From Paucibacter sp. B2R-40 (GTDB taxonomy: Bacteria; Pseudomonadota; Gammaproteobacteria; Burkholderiales; Burkholderiaceae_C): 64,000 bases of DNA. The stretch lies in NCBI RefSeq assembly GCF_025717555.1, contig NZ_JAJIRP010000001.1:310001-374000 (forward strand), in the 5' to 3' direction. A model generated the notes under the pieces. The model searched no databases. It was not told the origin of the DNA and saw nothing but the letters and a program-made list of their open reading frames with translations. Numbering within the stretch: position 1 is the stretch's first letter; the number at the start of each line of letters is the position of its first letter. Made by a program: the position numbers and the translations under genes. Positions 43,269 to 52,910 of this stretch are shown here, piece by piece.

Positions 43269-44513
43269 ATGTTGTACCAAGCCTTTCAAGTGCAATCCGA
43301 TCTCATGTGGCCTATGCGCATGGCTTCCAAGCTGTCCTTGCCCTTTTTGCAAGACAGTGCCTCGGGAGCGGCCCGCTCCCCGTCAATGCGCCGCATGGCG
43401 GCGGCTTGTCATGTGATGGAGCTGGCTCAGGTGACCCACAAGCGCCCGCCCTGGCGTATCGATCAAATCGCCAAACGCGGGCTCGGCCGCGAGCCGGGCG
43501 CGGCTGGCGAAGCTTGGACGGTGCAGGAGGAAGTCGTGCTGAGCACGCCGTTTTGCACCTTGCTGCGCTTTGCCAAGCTCGACGCGCCGCCGTCACCCAA
43601 GGTGCTGGTGGTCGCGCCGATGTCGGGCCATTTCGCCACGCTCTTGCGTGACACCGTGCGCACCCTGCTGCAGGACCATGATGTTTATGTGACCGATTGG
43701 CATAATGTGCGCGACGTGGCGCTGGCGGACGGCCGTTTTGGCTTGGACGAGTACACCCAGACCATCATGGACTTTGTGGCCGCGATGGGGCCGGGCGTCA
43801 ATATCGTGGCGGTTTGCCAGCCCTGTGTTTCGGCGCTGGCCGCCGTGGCGCTGATGTCGGAAGACGCCCACCCAGCCACGCCCGCCAGCCTGACCCTGAT
43901 GGCCGGCCCGATCGACTGCCGCATCAACCCGACCGGCGTCAACAAGCTCGCCGTCACCAAGCCGATCGAATGGTTCGAGAAGAATCTGATCAGCCAGGTC
44001 CCCTGGCGCCATGCGGGCGAAGGCCGGCGGGTCTATCCGGGTTTTGTTCAGCTGTCCGCCTTCATGAGCATGAACAAGGACAGGCATAGCGATGCCTTCA
44101 AGGCTTACTACCAGCACCTGGTCGCCGATGAGTTCGACAAGGCCGAGGTGACGCGCACTTTTTACGAGGAATACATGGCGGTCGCCGATCTATCGGCCGA
44201 CTTCTATCTGGAGACCGTCAAGCTGGTGTTCCAGGACTACGCGCTGCCCAAGGGCGAGCTGCGTTTCCGTGGCCGCCTGGTCGATCCGGCGGCTATCCGG
44301 CGTACCGCGCTGCTGACGGTGGAGGGCGAGCGTGATGACATCTGCGCGGTCGGCCAGACCCTGGCCGCGCAGGACCTGGCCAGCAGCCTGCGGCCCTATC
44401 TGCGCAGCCATTATGTGCAGCCCAATGTCGGCCATTACGGCGTCTTCAGCGGGCGGCGCTGGCAGAACGAGATCTATCCGGTGCTGAGGAATGTGATCCA
44501 GTTGTCGCAGTAG
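43269..44513 (+). CDS. phaZ: intracellular polyhydroxybutyrate depolymerase
   Basis: A 414-residue enzyme that mobilises intracellular PHB granules. Family stretches are MLYQAFQVQSDLMWPMRMAS at the N terminus and YVTDWHNVRDVALADGRFGL in the middle. The nucleophile is Cys183 in VAVCQPCVSALAA, a Cys in place of Ser as in the Ralstonia PhaZa1 type. RTALLTVEGERDDICAVGQT supplies the acid and PNVGHYGVFSGRRW the His. Length matches the family. Start is the ATG at 43269 with GGAGAGCGC upstream. Confidence 0.95.
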   Translation: MLYQAFQVQSDLMWPMRMASKLSLPFLQDSASGAARSPSMRRMAAACHVMELAQVTHKRPPWRIDQIAKRGLGREPGAAGEAWTVQEEVVLSTPFCTLLRFAKLDAPPSPKVLVVAPMSGHFATLLRDTVRTLLQDHDVYVTDWHNVRDVALADGRFGLDEYTQTIMDFVAAMGPGVNIVAVCQPCVSALAAVALMSEDAHPATPASLTLMAGPIDCRINPTGVNKLAVTKPIEWFEKNLISQVPWRHAGEGRRVYPGFVQLSAFMSMNKDRHSDAFKAYYQHLVADEFDKAEVTRTFYEEYMAVADLSADFYLETVKLVFQDYALPKGELRFRGRLVDPAAIRRTALLTVEGERDDICAVGQTLAAQDLASSLRPYLRSHYVQPNVGHYGVFSGRRWQNEIYPVLRNVIQLSQ

Positions 44514-44566
44514 AAGGCTCAATCCGGCCTTAGCACGCGAGACGTGCACGGCGTTCGTCGGGCGTC

Positions 44567-44589
44567 GGGAAGGCTGCAGTAGCCTTCCC
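44567..44589. terminator. hairpin between phaZ and prfC
   Basis: GGGAAGGCT-GCAGT-AGCCTTCCC is a perfect 9-bp stem with a 5-nt loop. It lies between the ends of convergent phaZ and prfC and can fold on either transcript. No T-run on the plus side. Confidence 0.55.
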
Positions 44590-44600
44590 TCGGTCCCGAC

Positions 44601-46229
44601 TCACCCATCCAGGCGTTTCTGGAATACCAGACCCGCATGCTCGCGCAAGGCGTGGAACTTGATCTTCGGCCAGTTGGCCTCGATCGCGCGCAGCTCGGGC
44701 GCGTACTCGACCAGCACGGTCGGTGCGTCGACCGCGTCATAGGCCATGCGGTGATCATTCGCGTCGATGAAGCGCTTGAGCTCATTCGCGTCATCGCAAG
44801 TGACCCAGCGCGCGACCTGGAAGCGGCTCGGCATGATGCGGGCCTTGCAGCCGTATTCATGCTCCAAGCGGTGCGCCACCACTTCAAACTGCAGCTGGCC
44901 CACGGCGCCAAGCAGCAGCACCGAGCCGGCAATCGGGCGGAAGACCTGGATCGCGCCTTCTTCGCCGAGCTGGGTCAGGCCGGCCTTGAGCTGCTTGGTA
45001 CGCAGCGGGTCGGCCACTTCCACCGAGCGGAACATTTCCGGCGCGAAGAAGGGCAGGCCGGTGAATTGCAAAGCTTCGCCTTCGGTGATGGTGTCACCGA
45101 GCTGCAGCACGCCATGGTTGGGGATACCGATGATGTCGCCCGCATAGGCCTCATCCAGCAGCTCGCGGCGCTGCGACAAGAAGCTGACCACGGTGTTGGG
45201 GCGTAACTCCTTACCCGAGCGCACGACCTTGAGCCGCATGCCGCGCTCGAAATGCCCGCTGACGACGCGCAAAAACGCAATCCGGTCGCGGTGCGAGGGG
45301 TCCATATTGGCCTGGATCTTGAACACCACGCCGGTGAACTTGGGCTCGTCCGGCTGCACCACGCGCTGCATCGCGGCGCGCTCGGCCGGTGCCGGCGCCA
45401 GCTCGACCAGCGCGTCCAGAATCTCTTGCACGCCGAAATTGTTGACGGCCGAGCCGAAGAACATCGGCGTCAGTTTGCCGCTCAGGAAATCATCCAGATT
45501 GAACTCGGCCGCTGCGTCCTGCACCAGCTCGATCTCGCCCTCGGCCTGCTCGTACTGCATGCCGAAGCGCTCGGCATAGGCGGGGTTGTTGAGGCCCTGC
45601 AGGATCTCGTCGTCGCCGCCGGCCTTGCCCTCGCCGGGCGAAAACACGCGCATCTGCTTTTGGCGCAGGTCCATCACGCCGTGAAAATGCTTGCCCATGC
45701 CGACCGGCCAAGTGAAGGGCACGACCGTCATACCGAGTTCGCGTTCGATCTCGTCCATCAGGGCCAGCGGGTCTTGCACCTCGCGGTCCATCTTGTTGAC
45801 GAAGGTCAGGATGGGCGTGTTGCGGGCCCGGCAGACCTGCAGCAGGCGGCGGGTTTGCGGCTCGACGCCGTTGGCCGCGTCGATCACCATCAGCGCCGCG
45901 TCGACTGCGGTCAACACCCGGTAGGTATCTTCCGAGAAGTCCTGGTGACCGGGGGTGTCGAGCAGATTGATCACGCAGTCGCGGTATTCCATCTGCATCA
46001 CGCTAGACGCCACCGAAATGCCGCGCTGCTTCTCGATTTCCATCCAGTCGGAGGTTGCGTGGCGGGTCGCCTTGCGGGCCTTGACCGAGCCGGCGATCTG
46101 GATCGCGCCCGAGAACAGCAAGAGCTTTTCGGTCAGCGTGGTTTTGCCGGCATCCGGGTGAGAAATGATCGCAAAGGTGCGGCGGCGCTTAACTTCGGTT
46201 TGAATTTGGCTGGGCAGATCGGCTGACAT
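44601..46229 (-). CDS. prfC: peptide chain release factor 3
   Basis: A 542-residue translational GTPase (RF3) that recycles RF1/RF2 after termination. G1 is SHPDAGKTTLTEKLL, G2 lies in SDWMEIEKQRGISVASSVMQ, G3 is LLDTPGHQDFSEDT and G4 is TFVNKMDRE. The C-terminal part carries GAVGQLQFEVVAHRLEHEYG, as in RF3. Length matches. Confidence 0.97.
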   Translation of the reverse strand: MSADLPSQIQTEVKRRRTFAIISHPDAGKTTLTEKLLLFSGAIQIAGSVKARKATRHATSDWMEIEKQRGISVASSVMQMEYRDCVINLLDTPGHQDFSEDTYRVLTAVDAALMVIDAANGVEPQTRRLLQVCRARNTPILTFVNKMDREVQDPLALMDEIERELGMTVVPFTWPVGMGKHFHGVMDLRQKQMRVFSPGEGKAGGDDEILQGLNNPAYAERFGMQYEQAEGEIELVQDAAAEFNLDDFLSGKLTPMFFGSAVNNFGVQEILDALVELAPAPAERAAMQRVVQPDEPKFTGVVFKIQANMDPSHRDRIAFLRVVSGHFERGMRLKVVRSGKELRPNTVVSFLSQRRELLDEAYAGDIIGIPNHGVLQLGDTITEGEALQFTGLPFFAPEMFRSVEVADPLRTKQLKAGLTQLGEEGAIQVFRPIAGSVLLLGAVGQLQFEVVAHRLEHEYGCKARIMPSRFQVARWVTCDDANELKRFIDANDHRMAYDAVDAPTVLVEYAPELRAIEANWPKIKFHALREHAGLVFQKRLDG

Positions 46230-46391
46230 AGTGGCGCTCGCTCGGCGCTTAGCTGGGGTAGCCGCACGCTTGGGTCGAAAAAAGGAGGTCGCCGATTATC
46301 GCAGCGGCCTTGCTGCGCCGGTTTGCACTTGTTTCTTCGGTTGGCCGTTTGCTATCCTGCGGGCATTAAAAAGAGCAGGGGGAGAACACAG

Positions 46392-48455
46392 ATGCACATC
46401 AAACCAGCCTTGTCGGTATTCGCTCGTGGCCTGTTGATCCCGGCGTTGGCCTGGCTTGGTCTTGTGACGGCAGCAGGCGCCGCAACGAATGCTCCGGCTG
46501 CCGAACCGATCCCGATCGAGCGTTTCTTCCAGCGCCCGGCGCTGCTGGAGGCGCAGCTCTCGCCTTCGGGCAAGCAACTCGCCTTGACCACTTCGCGAGG
46601 CAGCGATCGGGTGGGCTTGGTGGTGATTGACTTGGCCTCGGGCGAGGCCAAGGCGATGCGCGCCGCGTCCTTTTCAGACGTTGATATCACGCAGTTTGCC
46701 TGGGTGGGCGAGAACCGCTTGGTATTCAGCGTCCTTGATTTGCAGGCCGGTGGCGCCGAAGACCGGCGTTATGCACCGGGTCTGTATGCGGTCAACCCGG
46801 ACGGCAAGGACTTGCGCCAGTTGGTGCGACGCCAAGGCACGCCGTTTGTCAGCAATGGCAATTCACTCAACCGCGCCTTGGAGTGGAACCATGTCTTGCT
46901 GCATGTGCCCTTGCAGCAAGACGGCGTGACGCCCGAAGAGGTGGTCGTCGGCAAGATGAACTTTGGCCGCGACCAGATCGAGTCCGTCGTGCCGATTTGG
47001 TTGAACACTCGCAGCGGCCGCATCCGCAGCTTCGATCTGAATGCGCCTCCCCATACGGTGTCCTGGATGTTTGACAGCAGAGGTGAGGCCCGGGTCGCGG
47101 GCACGCTGAGTGGGGGCCGGCAGGCGCTGCATTGGCGCGGTCCGGGTGAGAGCAAATGGCGTCAACTGAGCGAGAGCGATGTGCTCAACACGCCCTTTAC
47201 ACCCTCGGCGGTCGATGATGCCGGCAATCTCTATGTGAGTTTCAGCGAAGGCCCGGAGGGCTATGCAGTGTTGAGCCGCTTTGACTTTGAGAAAGGCGCA
47301 CCGCTCATGCCGGCGCTGGTGACCACGCCCGGCTTTGACTTCAGCGGCAGCCTCGTGCTGGACCGCATTGGCGCGCGCGCTTTGGGCGTGCGTGTAGACA
47401 CCGACGGCGAGCAGACCGTTTGGTTTGATGCCGGCATGAAGCGCATGCAGGCGCTGGCCGATGAGGTTTTGCCGGGCCGCGTCAACCGGCTCAACTGTCG
47501 GCGTTGCGGCGCCGATGACATGGTGGTGCTGGTGCGCAGCTATTCCGACCGCGAGCCCGGGCGCCTGTATCTGTATGAAGCCGCCACGCAGCGCTGGCAG
47601 CCGGTCAGCCGTGTCTTGGACGATGTCGAGGCCAAGCAGATGGCGACCGTGGACTTGCATCGAATCAAGGCACGCGATGGCCGCGACCTGCCGGTCTGGC
47701 TGACGCAGCCGCCAGGCAGCAAAGCAGGGCAGCCGCTACCGGCCGTGGTGCTGGTGCACGGCGGCCCTTGGGCGCGCGGGGGGCATTGGCAGTGGGATGC
47801 AATGGCGCAGTTTCTGGCTTCGCGGGGCTACCTCGTGATCAGTCCCGAATTCCGCGGCAGCACCGGCTACGGCAGCGCACATTACCAGGCCGGTTGGAAG
47901 CAATGGGGTCAGGCGATGCAGGACGATGTGGCCGACGCCTTGCTGTGGGCGCAAAAGCAGGGCCTGGCCAGTGACAAGGCCTGCATCGCCGGGGCCAGCT
48001 ACGGTGGCTATAGCGCGTTGATGGGCTTGGTGCGCCATCCGGAGCTGTACCGCTGCGGTGTCGCTTGGGTGGCGGTGACCGACCCCTTCTTGTTGTTGGA
48101 AGGCTCCTGGTGGGTCGAAGATGATTCGAACGGTTTGGCGCGCAAGCACATGCTGCCGCAGCTGGTGGGCGAGGCCGACAAAGATGCCGAGATGCTGAAG
48201 GCCAACTCGCCGCTGCTGCAAGCCAAGCAGATCAAAGCGCCGCTGCTCTTGGCCTTTGGCGACGCCGATCGGCGCGTGCCACTGGCCCATGGCGAGCGCC
48301 TGCGTGCCGCTTTGCGCGAGGCCGGGCGCCCGCCCGAATGGGTGGTCTACGCAGACGAAGCGCATGGCTGGCGCCAGGTCAGCAATCAAGTCGATTTCGC
48401 GCGGCGGGTCGAGAAGTTTCTGGGCCAGCATCTTTTGCAGGCCGGTGCGCATTAA
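46392..48455 (+). CDS. S9-family serine peptidase (prolyl oligopeptidase-like)
   Basis: A 687-residue exported peptidase. A signal peptide (about 1-35) leads to an N-terminal beta-propeller (about 40-420), then the alpha/beta hydrolase domain. The oxyanion loop is VLVHGGPWARGGHWQW, the nucleophile Ser536 is in GASYGGYSALMG, the Asp is in FGDADRRVPL and the His in DEAHGWRQ. The family cleaves short peptides, often acylaminoacyl- or prolyl-type. ATG at 46392 follows AGGGGGAGAACAC. A close paralogue follows directly. Confidence 0.92.
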   Translation: MHIKPALSVFARGLLIPALAWLGLVTAAGAATNAPAAEPIPIERFFQRPALLEAQLSPSGKQLALTTSRGSDRVGLVVIDLASGEAKAMRAASFSDVDITQFAWVGENRLVFSVLDLQAGGAEDRRYAPGLYAVNPDGKDLRQLVRRQGTPFVSNGNSLNRALEWNHVLLHVPLQQDGVTPEEVVVGKMNFGRDQIESVVPIWLNTRSGRIRSFDLNAPPHTVSWMFDSRGEARVAGTLSGGRQALHWRGPGESKWRQLSESDVLNTPFTPSAVDDAGNLYVSFSEGPEGYAVLSRFDFEKGAPLMPALVTTPGFDFSGSLVLDRIGARALGVRVDTDGEQTVWFDAGMKRMQALADEVLPGRVNRLNCRRCGADDMVVLVRSYSDREPGRLYLYEAATQRWQPVSRVLDDVEAKQMATVDLHRIKARDGRDLPVWLTQPPGSKAGQPLPAVVLVHGGPWARGGHWQWDAMAQFLASRGYLVISPEFRGSTGYGSAHYQAGWKQWGQAMQDDVADALLWAQKQGLASDKACIAGASYGGYSALMGLVRHPELYRCGVAWVAVTDPFLLLEGSWWVEDDSNGLARKHMLPQLVGEADKDAEMLKANSPLLQAKQIKAPLLLAFGDADRRVPLAHGERLRAALREAGRPPEWVVYADEAHGWRQVSNQVDFARRVEKFLGQHLLQAGAH

Positions 48456-48503
48456 AGGGTCTTGCCTGACCGCGGTTCGCCGGCTCGGATAGGCGAAGAC
48501 CCT
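48456..48503 (+). terminator. hairpin between the two S9 peptidase genes
   Basis: AGGGTCTT and GCCT (48456-48467) pair with AGGC and AAGACCCT (48491-48503), giving a 12-bp stem with one bulged G and a partly paired loop. It starts right after the stop of the first peptidase. It may end transcription or lower expression of the second gene. No T-run. Confidence 0.45.
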
Positions 48504-48572
48504 AGGCTGCCCGGCGTTGTCCGCTTGCTATCCTCCCAGCCCTAAATGGGCCAAGCCCCAGAGGGAGCGGAG

Positions 48573-50660
48573 ATGAGCAGCGTAGCGAACGTCGTGGTGA
48601 AGCGGCAAGGCAGGTGGCGGCATTGGCTGTTGGGGCTGAGCACCTTGGGCTTGGCCCTGGGCCTGCCGGCGCTGGTGGTGGCGCAATCGCCGGTCAAGGG
48701 CGCGGCCGCCTTGCCGCCGGTGCCGATCGAGAGCTTTTTCCAGCGTCCGGCGGTGCTTGCGGCCAAGCTCTCACCGTCGGGCCAAAAGCTGGCCCTGACC
48801 ACGGCGCGCGGTGGTAACCGTGTTGGCCTGGTAGTGCTGGATCTAACCCAGCCCGGTGCCCAGCCGAAGCGGGCCGCGACCTTCGCAGACTCTGACATCA
48901 ATGAGTTCTATTGGGTCGGCGACAACCGCTTGGTCTTTGGCCTGCGCGATCTTGAAGATGCCGAGAACTCCAGGCGTTACGGGCCGGGGCTGTATGGCGT
49001 CAACCCGGATGGCAGCAATTTGAAGCAGCTGATTCACCGGCAGAATGCAGCCCCTGACTTTTTCATTGCCGACGAGCGCATGTTGGACGGCAAGTACCGG
49101 CTCTTGATGGTGCCTGAGCAACAGCCGGCCGTAGCACCCGATGAGGTGCTCATCGGCTTGCATGAGTCTGGGCCAGATTATGAAGTCACGCATATCTCGC
49201 CGATGTGGCTCAACGTTCGCAATGGCCGCACTCGCAGCATCGATCTGAAGGAGCCGCCTCACACGCTGAGGTGGATGTTTGACAGCAAGGGTGAGGCAAG
49301 GGTGGCCCTTACCCACCACAAGGGGCGCATGGGCTTTCATTGGCGCGGGCCGGGTGACTTGAACTGGCGCCTATTGGCCGAGAGTGACGAGCTTGACCCG
49401 CCGTTTGAGCCGGAGGCCGTCGACGATCTCGGCAACCTCTATGTGCGCTTCAGTGATGGCCCGGAGGGCCTGAAGGTCTTGAGCCGCTTTGACTTCGACA
49501 AGGGTGTGCCGCGCAAACCGGCGCTGGTCGTGGTGCCCGGCTTTGATTTCACCGGTCGCGTGTTGGGCGGGCACTTCGGCGAGCGGGCCCTGGGCGTGCG
49601 CGTTATTTCCGATGGCGAGCAAAGTATTTGGTTCGACGAGGGCATGAAGCGCATGCAGGCGCTGGCCGATGAGCGCCTGCCTGATCGGGTCAACCGGCTC
49701 AGCTGCGCGCGCTGCGGTGCGGAGGACATGGTCGTGCTGGTGCGCTCTTCTTCCGACCGCGACCCCGGTCGCTACTACTTGTACGAAGCTGCCAACAAGC
49801 GCTGGCAGTCCATCAGCATTGTGATGGCCGACATCGACCCCGAGCGCATGGCGACGGTGGAATTGCACCGCATCAAGGCCCGCGATGGCCGCGAATTGCC
49901 GGTCTGGCTGACCCAACCGGCCGACGCCAAGTCCGGCCAAGCGCTGCCCGCCGTGGTGACAGTGCATCCCGGGCCTTGGCGCCGGGGCAGCTATTGGGAA
50001 TGGGAGCCCTATGCCCAGTTCTTGGCCTCGCGCGGCTATCTGGTGATCAATGTCGAATACCGAGGCAGCGCCGGCTACGGCGACGCGCATTACAAGGCGG
50101 GTTGGAAGCAATGGGGTCAGGCCATGCAGGACGATGTGGCGGACGCCTTGCTCTGGGCGCAGCAGCAGGGCCGGGCCAGCAACAAGGCCTGTATCTACGG
50201 TGCAGCCTATGGCGGCTACAGCGCACTGATGGGTTTGGTGCGCCACCCCGACCTGTACCGTTGCGGTATTGCGGCGGTCGCCTGGACCGACCCCTTCTTG
50301 CTCTTGCAGGGCTCTTGGATAGGCACCGACAACATCAGCAACTATGCCCGCAAGTATTGGCTGCCGCAGGTGCTGGGCGATGCGCAAAAGGACAAGGCGT
50401 TGCTGACGGCCAATTCGCCGCTGGCCCAGGCCAAGCAGATTCGAGCGCCGGTGCTGCTGGCCTATGGCGAAAAGGACATGATCGCGCCCATAGCCCACGG
50501 CGAAAAGATGCGTGAGGCCTTGCATGAAGCGGGCCGGCCGCCCGAGTGGGTCAGTTATGCCGGCGAGGGGCATGTTTGGCTGCAGACCAATAACAAGGTC
50601 GATTTCATCCGCAGGGTCGAGAAGTTCCTGGCCCAGCATTTGAAGAGCGAGGCGCCTTGA
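48573..50660 (+). CDS. S9-family peptidase paralogue lacking the catalytic serine
   Basis: A 695-residue exported protein, collinear with its upstream neighbour through the signal peptide, beta-propeller and hydrolase domain (shared runs include GWKQWGQAMQDDVADALLWA). The nucleophile motif GASYGG is GAAYGG, with Ala545 (GCC) instead of Ser, and the oxyanion loop HGGPW is HPGPW. The Asp (YGEKDMIAPI) and His (GEGHVWLQ) remain. It cannot work as a classical serine peptidase, but the frame is intact and well conserved, so it may be a binding or scaffold protein. ATG at 48573 follows AGAGGGAGCGG; a longer start at 48546 exists. Confidence 0.9.
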   Translation: MSSVANVVVKRQGRWRHWLLGLSTLGLALGLPALVVAQSPVKGAAALPPVPIESFFQRPAVLAAKLSPSGQKLALTTARGGNRVGLVVLDLTQPGAQPKRAATFADSDINEFYWVGDNRLVFGLRDLEDAENSRRYGPGLYGVNPDGSNLKQLIHRQNAAPDFFIADERMLDGKYRLLMVPEQQPAVAPDEVLIGLHESGPDYEVTHISPMWLNVRNGRTRSIDLKEPPHTLRWMFDSKGEARVALTHHKGRMGFHWRGPGDLNWRLLAESDELDPPFEPEAVDDLGNLYVRFSDGPEGLKVLSRFDFDKGVPRKPALVVVPGFDFTGRVLGGHFGERALGVRVISDGEQSIWFDEGMKRMQALADERLPDRVNRLSCARCGAEDMVVLVRSSSDRDPGRYYLYEAANKRWQSISIVMADIDPERMATVELHRIKARDGRELPVWLTQPADAKSGQALPAVVTVHPGPWRRGSYWEWEPYAQFLASRGYLVINVEYRGSAGYGDAHYKAGWKQWGQAMQDDVADALLWAQQQGRASNKACIYGAAYGGYSALMGLVRHPDLYRCGIAAVAWTDPFLLLQGSWIGTDNISNYARKYWLPQVLGDAQKDKALLTANSPLAQAKQIRAPVLLAYGEKDMIAPIAHGEKMREALHEAGRPPEWVSYAGEGHVWLQTNNKVDFIRRVEKFLAQHLKSEAP

Positions 50661-51673
50661 GCGCTGAGGCGCCAGCAGGCATCCCGACTCGCCTCGAAAG
50701 CGAGCGCCTGATCCTGCGCCCCTTTGTGCACAGCGACTGGCCGGCCTTGCACGCCCATTACGCCGACCCCGAATGCACCCGCTTCACCTTCGGCCGCGCC
50801 TTGAGCGAGGGCGAGAGTTGGCGCGCGTTGGCCAGCATGGCGGGCCACTGGGTGCTGCGCGGTTACGGCCCCTATGCGCTGGAGCACAAAGTTACGGGCG
50901 CGGTGATAGGTGCGACCGGGCTTTGGTATCCGAACGACTGGCCGGAGCCGGAGATCAAATGGGCCTTGAGCCGCGCCTTCTGGGGTCAAGGCTTGGCCAG
51001 CGAGGCGGTGCGGGCGGTGCAGGCGATGGCCTTGCGCGCAGCGCCCAAGCTGCCGCTGATCAGCTTTATCAATGCCCAAAACCAAGCCTCGATCCGGCTG
51101 GCGCTGGCGGTTGGCGCAAGGCTGGAACTTGAGCGGGAATTTCGCGGCAGTGCCTGGCAACTCTATCGCCACCCCGGCTATGCAGCGCAAACCGTCAGCC
51201 TCAAAGCGCTGGACCCGCACTGTGCCGACGCGCAAGCGCTGCTGGCTGCTTCGGATCGTCTGATGGCGGCGCTGTATCCGGCGCTGGCCAGCGAACATTT
51301 GGCCAGCGCCGCCGCGCTGAGTCAGCCCGAAGTTTTGTTTCTCGGCGTCTGGGTCGGCTCTGAGCTGGCCGGTTGCGGCGCGGTCAAACGCGTGCCGCCT
51401 CTTGCTGGCGAAGCAGCTTACGGCGAAATCAAGCGGGTTTTTGTGAGCCCCGAGCGGCGCGGGCACGGCCTGTCCAAGCTGCTGATGCAGCGTCTGGAGC
51501 AGGACTTGATCGACCGCGGCATTGGGCTTGCTCGCCTGGAAACCGGCATTCGTCAGCCCGAGGCTTTGGCGCTCTACGCCCGCTTGGGCTACCGGCGCTG
51601 CGGACCGGTTGGCAGCAATCTGGCGGATGAGACGGGGGTGTTTATGCAGAAGCAGCTGAAGCCGAAGCTCTAG
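50657..51673 (+). CDS. protein with two GNAT acetyltransferase domains
   Basis: A 338-residue fusion. The N-terminal domain (about 10-180) starts RLESERLILRPFVHSDWPAL, as in RimJ/RimL-type acetyltransferases, with RAFWGQGLASEAVRA as the CoA loop. The second domain (about 185-335) has VFVSPERRGHGLSKLLMQRL and ETGIRQPEALALYARLGYRR. The TTG at 50657 overlaps the stop of the peptidase (TTGA), so translation is probably coupled. The substrates are unknown. Confidence 0.82.
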   Translation: MSAEAPAGIPTRLESERLILRPFVHSDWPALHAHYADPECTRFTFGRALSEGESWRALASMAGHWVLRGYGPYALEHKVTGAVIGATGLWYPNDWPEPEIKWALSRAFWGQGLASEAVRAVQAMALRAAPKLPLISFINAQNQASIRLALAVGARLELEREFRGSAWQLYRHPGYAAQTVSLKALDPHCADAQALLAASDRLMAALYPALASEHLASAAALSQPEVLFLGVWVGSELAGCGAVKRVPPLAGEAAYGEIKRVFVSPERRGHGLSKLLMQRLEQDLIDRGIGLARLETGIRQPEALALYARLGYRRCGPVGSNLADETGVFMQKQLKPKL

Positions 51674-51675
51674 CT

Positions 51676-52263
51676 CTAGCGCAAGGCAGGAGCTGAATCG
51701 GAAATTGCTTTGATGAGCTTTTTCAAGACATCATCGGCCGCGCGTTTCGCCGCGAGCGAATGATCAGATTTGAATTCATCAAATTCTGCCCGTCCCTCGC
51801 CTTGTACCCTGATTTCCTTGACCGGCTTGCCCTGCAAGTCGAGGAATGGCAAGTTGATATCGATGGAGAAGTAAGTTGGTGGCCAAGTCAAGGCGCTGCT
51901 TGATGATGATGTCGTTGTAATGTTAGGCGTGACGAGATAGCTATAGCCCTCAGACTTGAGTTTGGGCTCGTCCAAGCCCTTGACCTTGCTGACCTCCGCA
52001 AACGACTTGGACAATGCGGAATAAAGCCCGAGTTCCAAGTCTCGGTACGGGAAGTAGCTGACCTTGTCTCCTCCACCGCCCGGCGTCGTGACTTCGCGTG
52101 CCCGGTCTGTCTCGGCAATCACCAAGCCCAGTTTTTTGTCGATTTTCGCGGCGCTGATGTTTGAATAGTCAACTGAATTTGGGTTCAGCAAAATCGGCCT
52201 TGCGCATCCCGCCAAGGATGCAGCGAGAGTCAAGGAAAGAAGGATAGAAAGCCAGTGTTTCAT
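51676..52263 (-). CDS. lipoprotein of unknown function (third of cluster)
   Basis: A 195-residue lipoprotein with lipobox ASLAGCARP. The body contains AKIDKKLGLVIAETDRAREV, SYFPYRDLELGLYSALSKSF and SYLVTPNITTTSSSSSALTW. The pattern (a strand carrying an Asp/Gly-rich motif, then a helix and long strand) resembles small outer-membrane lipoprotein domains, but no family name is certain. It begins 10 nt after the stop of the second lipoprotein gene. Confidence 0.68.
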   Translation of the reverse strand: MKHWLSILLSLTLAASLAGCARPILLNPNSVDYSNISAAKIDKKLGLVIAETDRAREVTTPGGGGDKVSYFPYRDLELGLYSALSKSFAEVSKVKGLDEPKLKSEGYSYLVTPNITTTSSSSSALTWPPTYFSIDINLPFLDLQGKPVKEIRVQGEGRAEFDEFKSDHSLAAKRAADDVLKKLIKAISDSAPALR

Positions 52264-52273
52264 TTTGGAGACC

Positions 52274-52846
52274 TTACTTGATGGCGGATTGGAAGGCTGG
52301 GTCTGACAGCAATTGATTCAGTAGTTTTTGAACCATCAACGGATATTGTTGCTGCGCCTTTGAAATCGCAATGGCGCCCATGAGGGACGACTCCCAAGAC
52401 ATTTCGGTGCGGTGCGTCTTGTCATAGCGTTGCACGCCTGCAAGCTTGACGATAAAGCGCGCTTCGATTTCTCCGCTATTGGTCGATATGCCTCCCGCCG
52501 CAATATCGTTCTTGAGCAGCAAACCGCTGATTTCTATGGCCGACCCTGCGTCAAGCTTGCCCGCCATCGACAACTCTTGACGTAGCGCATCGGCCAAGTA
52601 TTCCGCGAAGTTGCTGCCCAGAGGTGAAACCATGGATGAGCCACGCAGGCCGATCGAACTCGCCCCGGTGGCCCCAGCGTTTACGGTGAACGCACCGACG
52701 GCCACGGGCTTTGGTGCCGTCTTGATCAGGCTGAGGTTGTCCACCGAAAGTTGGTAGTACTGTGCCTTGCTTGCACAGCCGCCGAGAAAGACCATCGCAA
52801 CGGCGAGGGCGGATCCCAGGGTTAGAGAATAAGCGCTTCTTTTCAT
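52274..52846 (-). CDS. lipoprotein of unknown function (second of cluster)
   Basis: A 190-residue lipoprotein with lipobox MVFLGGCASK. It contains SVDNLSLIKTAPKPVAVGAF, FAEYLADALRQELSMAGKLD and EIEARFIVKLAGVQRYDKTH. The helix LADALRQEL between two strands and the late EARFIV strand suggest a small alpha/beta domain. It lies between the other two lipoprotein genes in the same direction. Confidence 0.68.
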   Translation of the reverse strand: MKRSAYSLTLGSALAVAMVFLGGCASKAQYYQLSVDNLSLIKTAPKPVAVGAFTVNAGATGASSIGLRGSSMVSPLGSNFAEYLADALRQELSMAGKLDAGSAIEISGLLLKNDIAAGGISTNSGEIEARFIVKLAGVQRYDKTHRTEMSWESSLMGAIAISKAQQQYPLMVQKLLNQLLSDPAFQSAIK

Positions 52847-52910
52847 GCTGGCCTTTCAACGCAGAGGCAGGAACACGGGCAAATTGCTTGCTCAGCGGCG
52901 AGTGCTGGTT

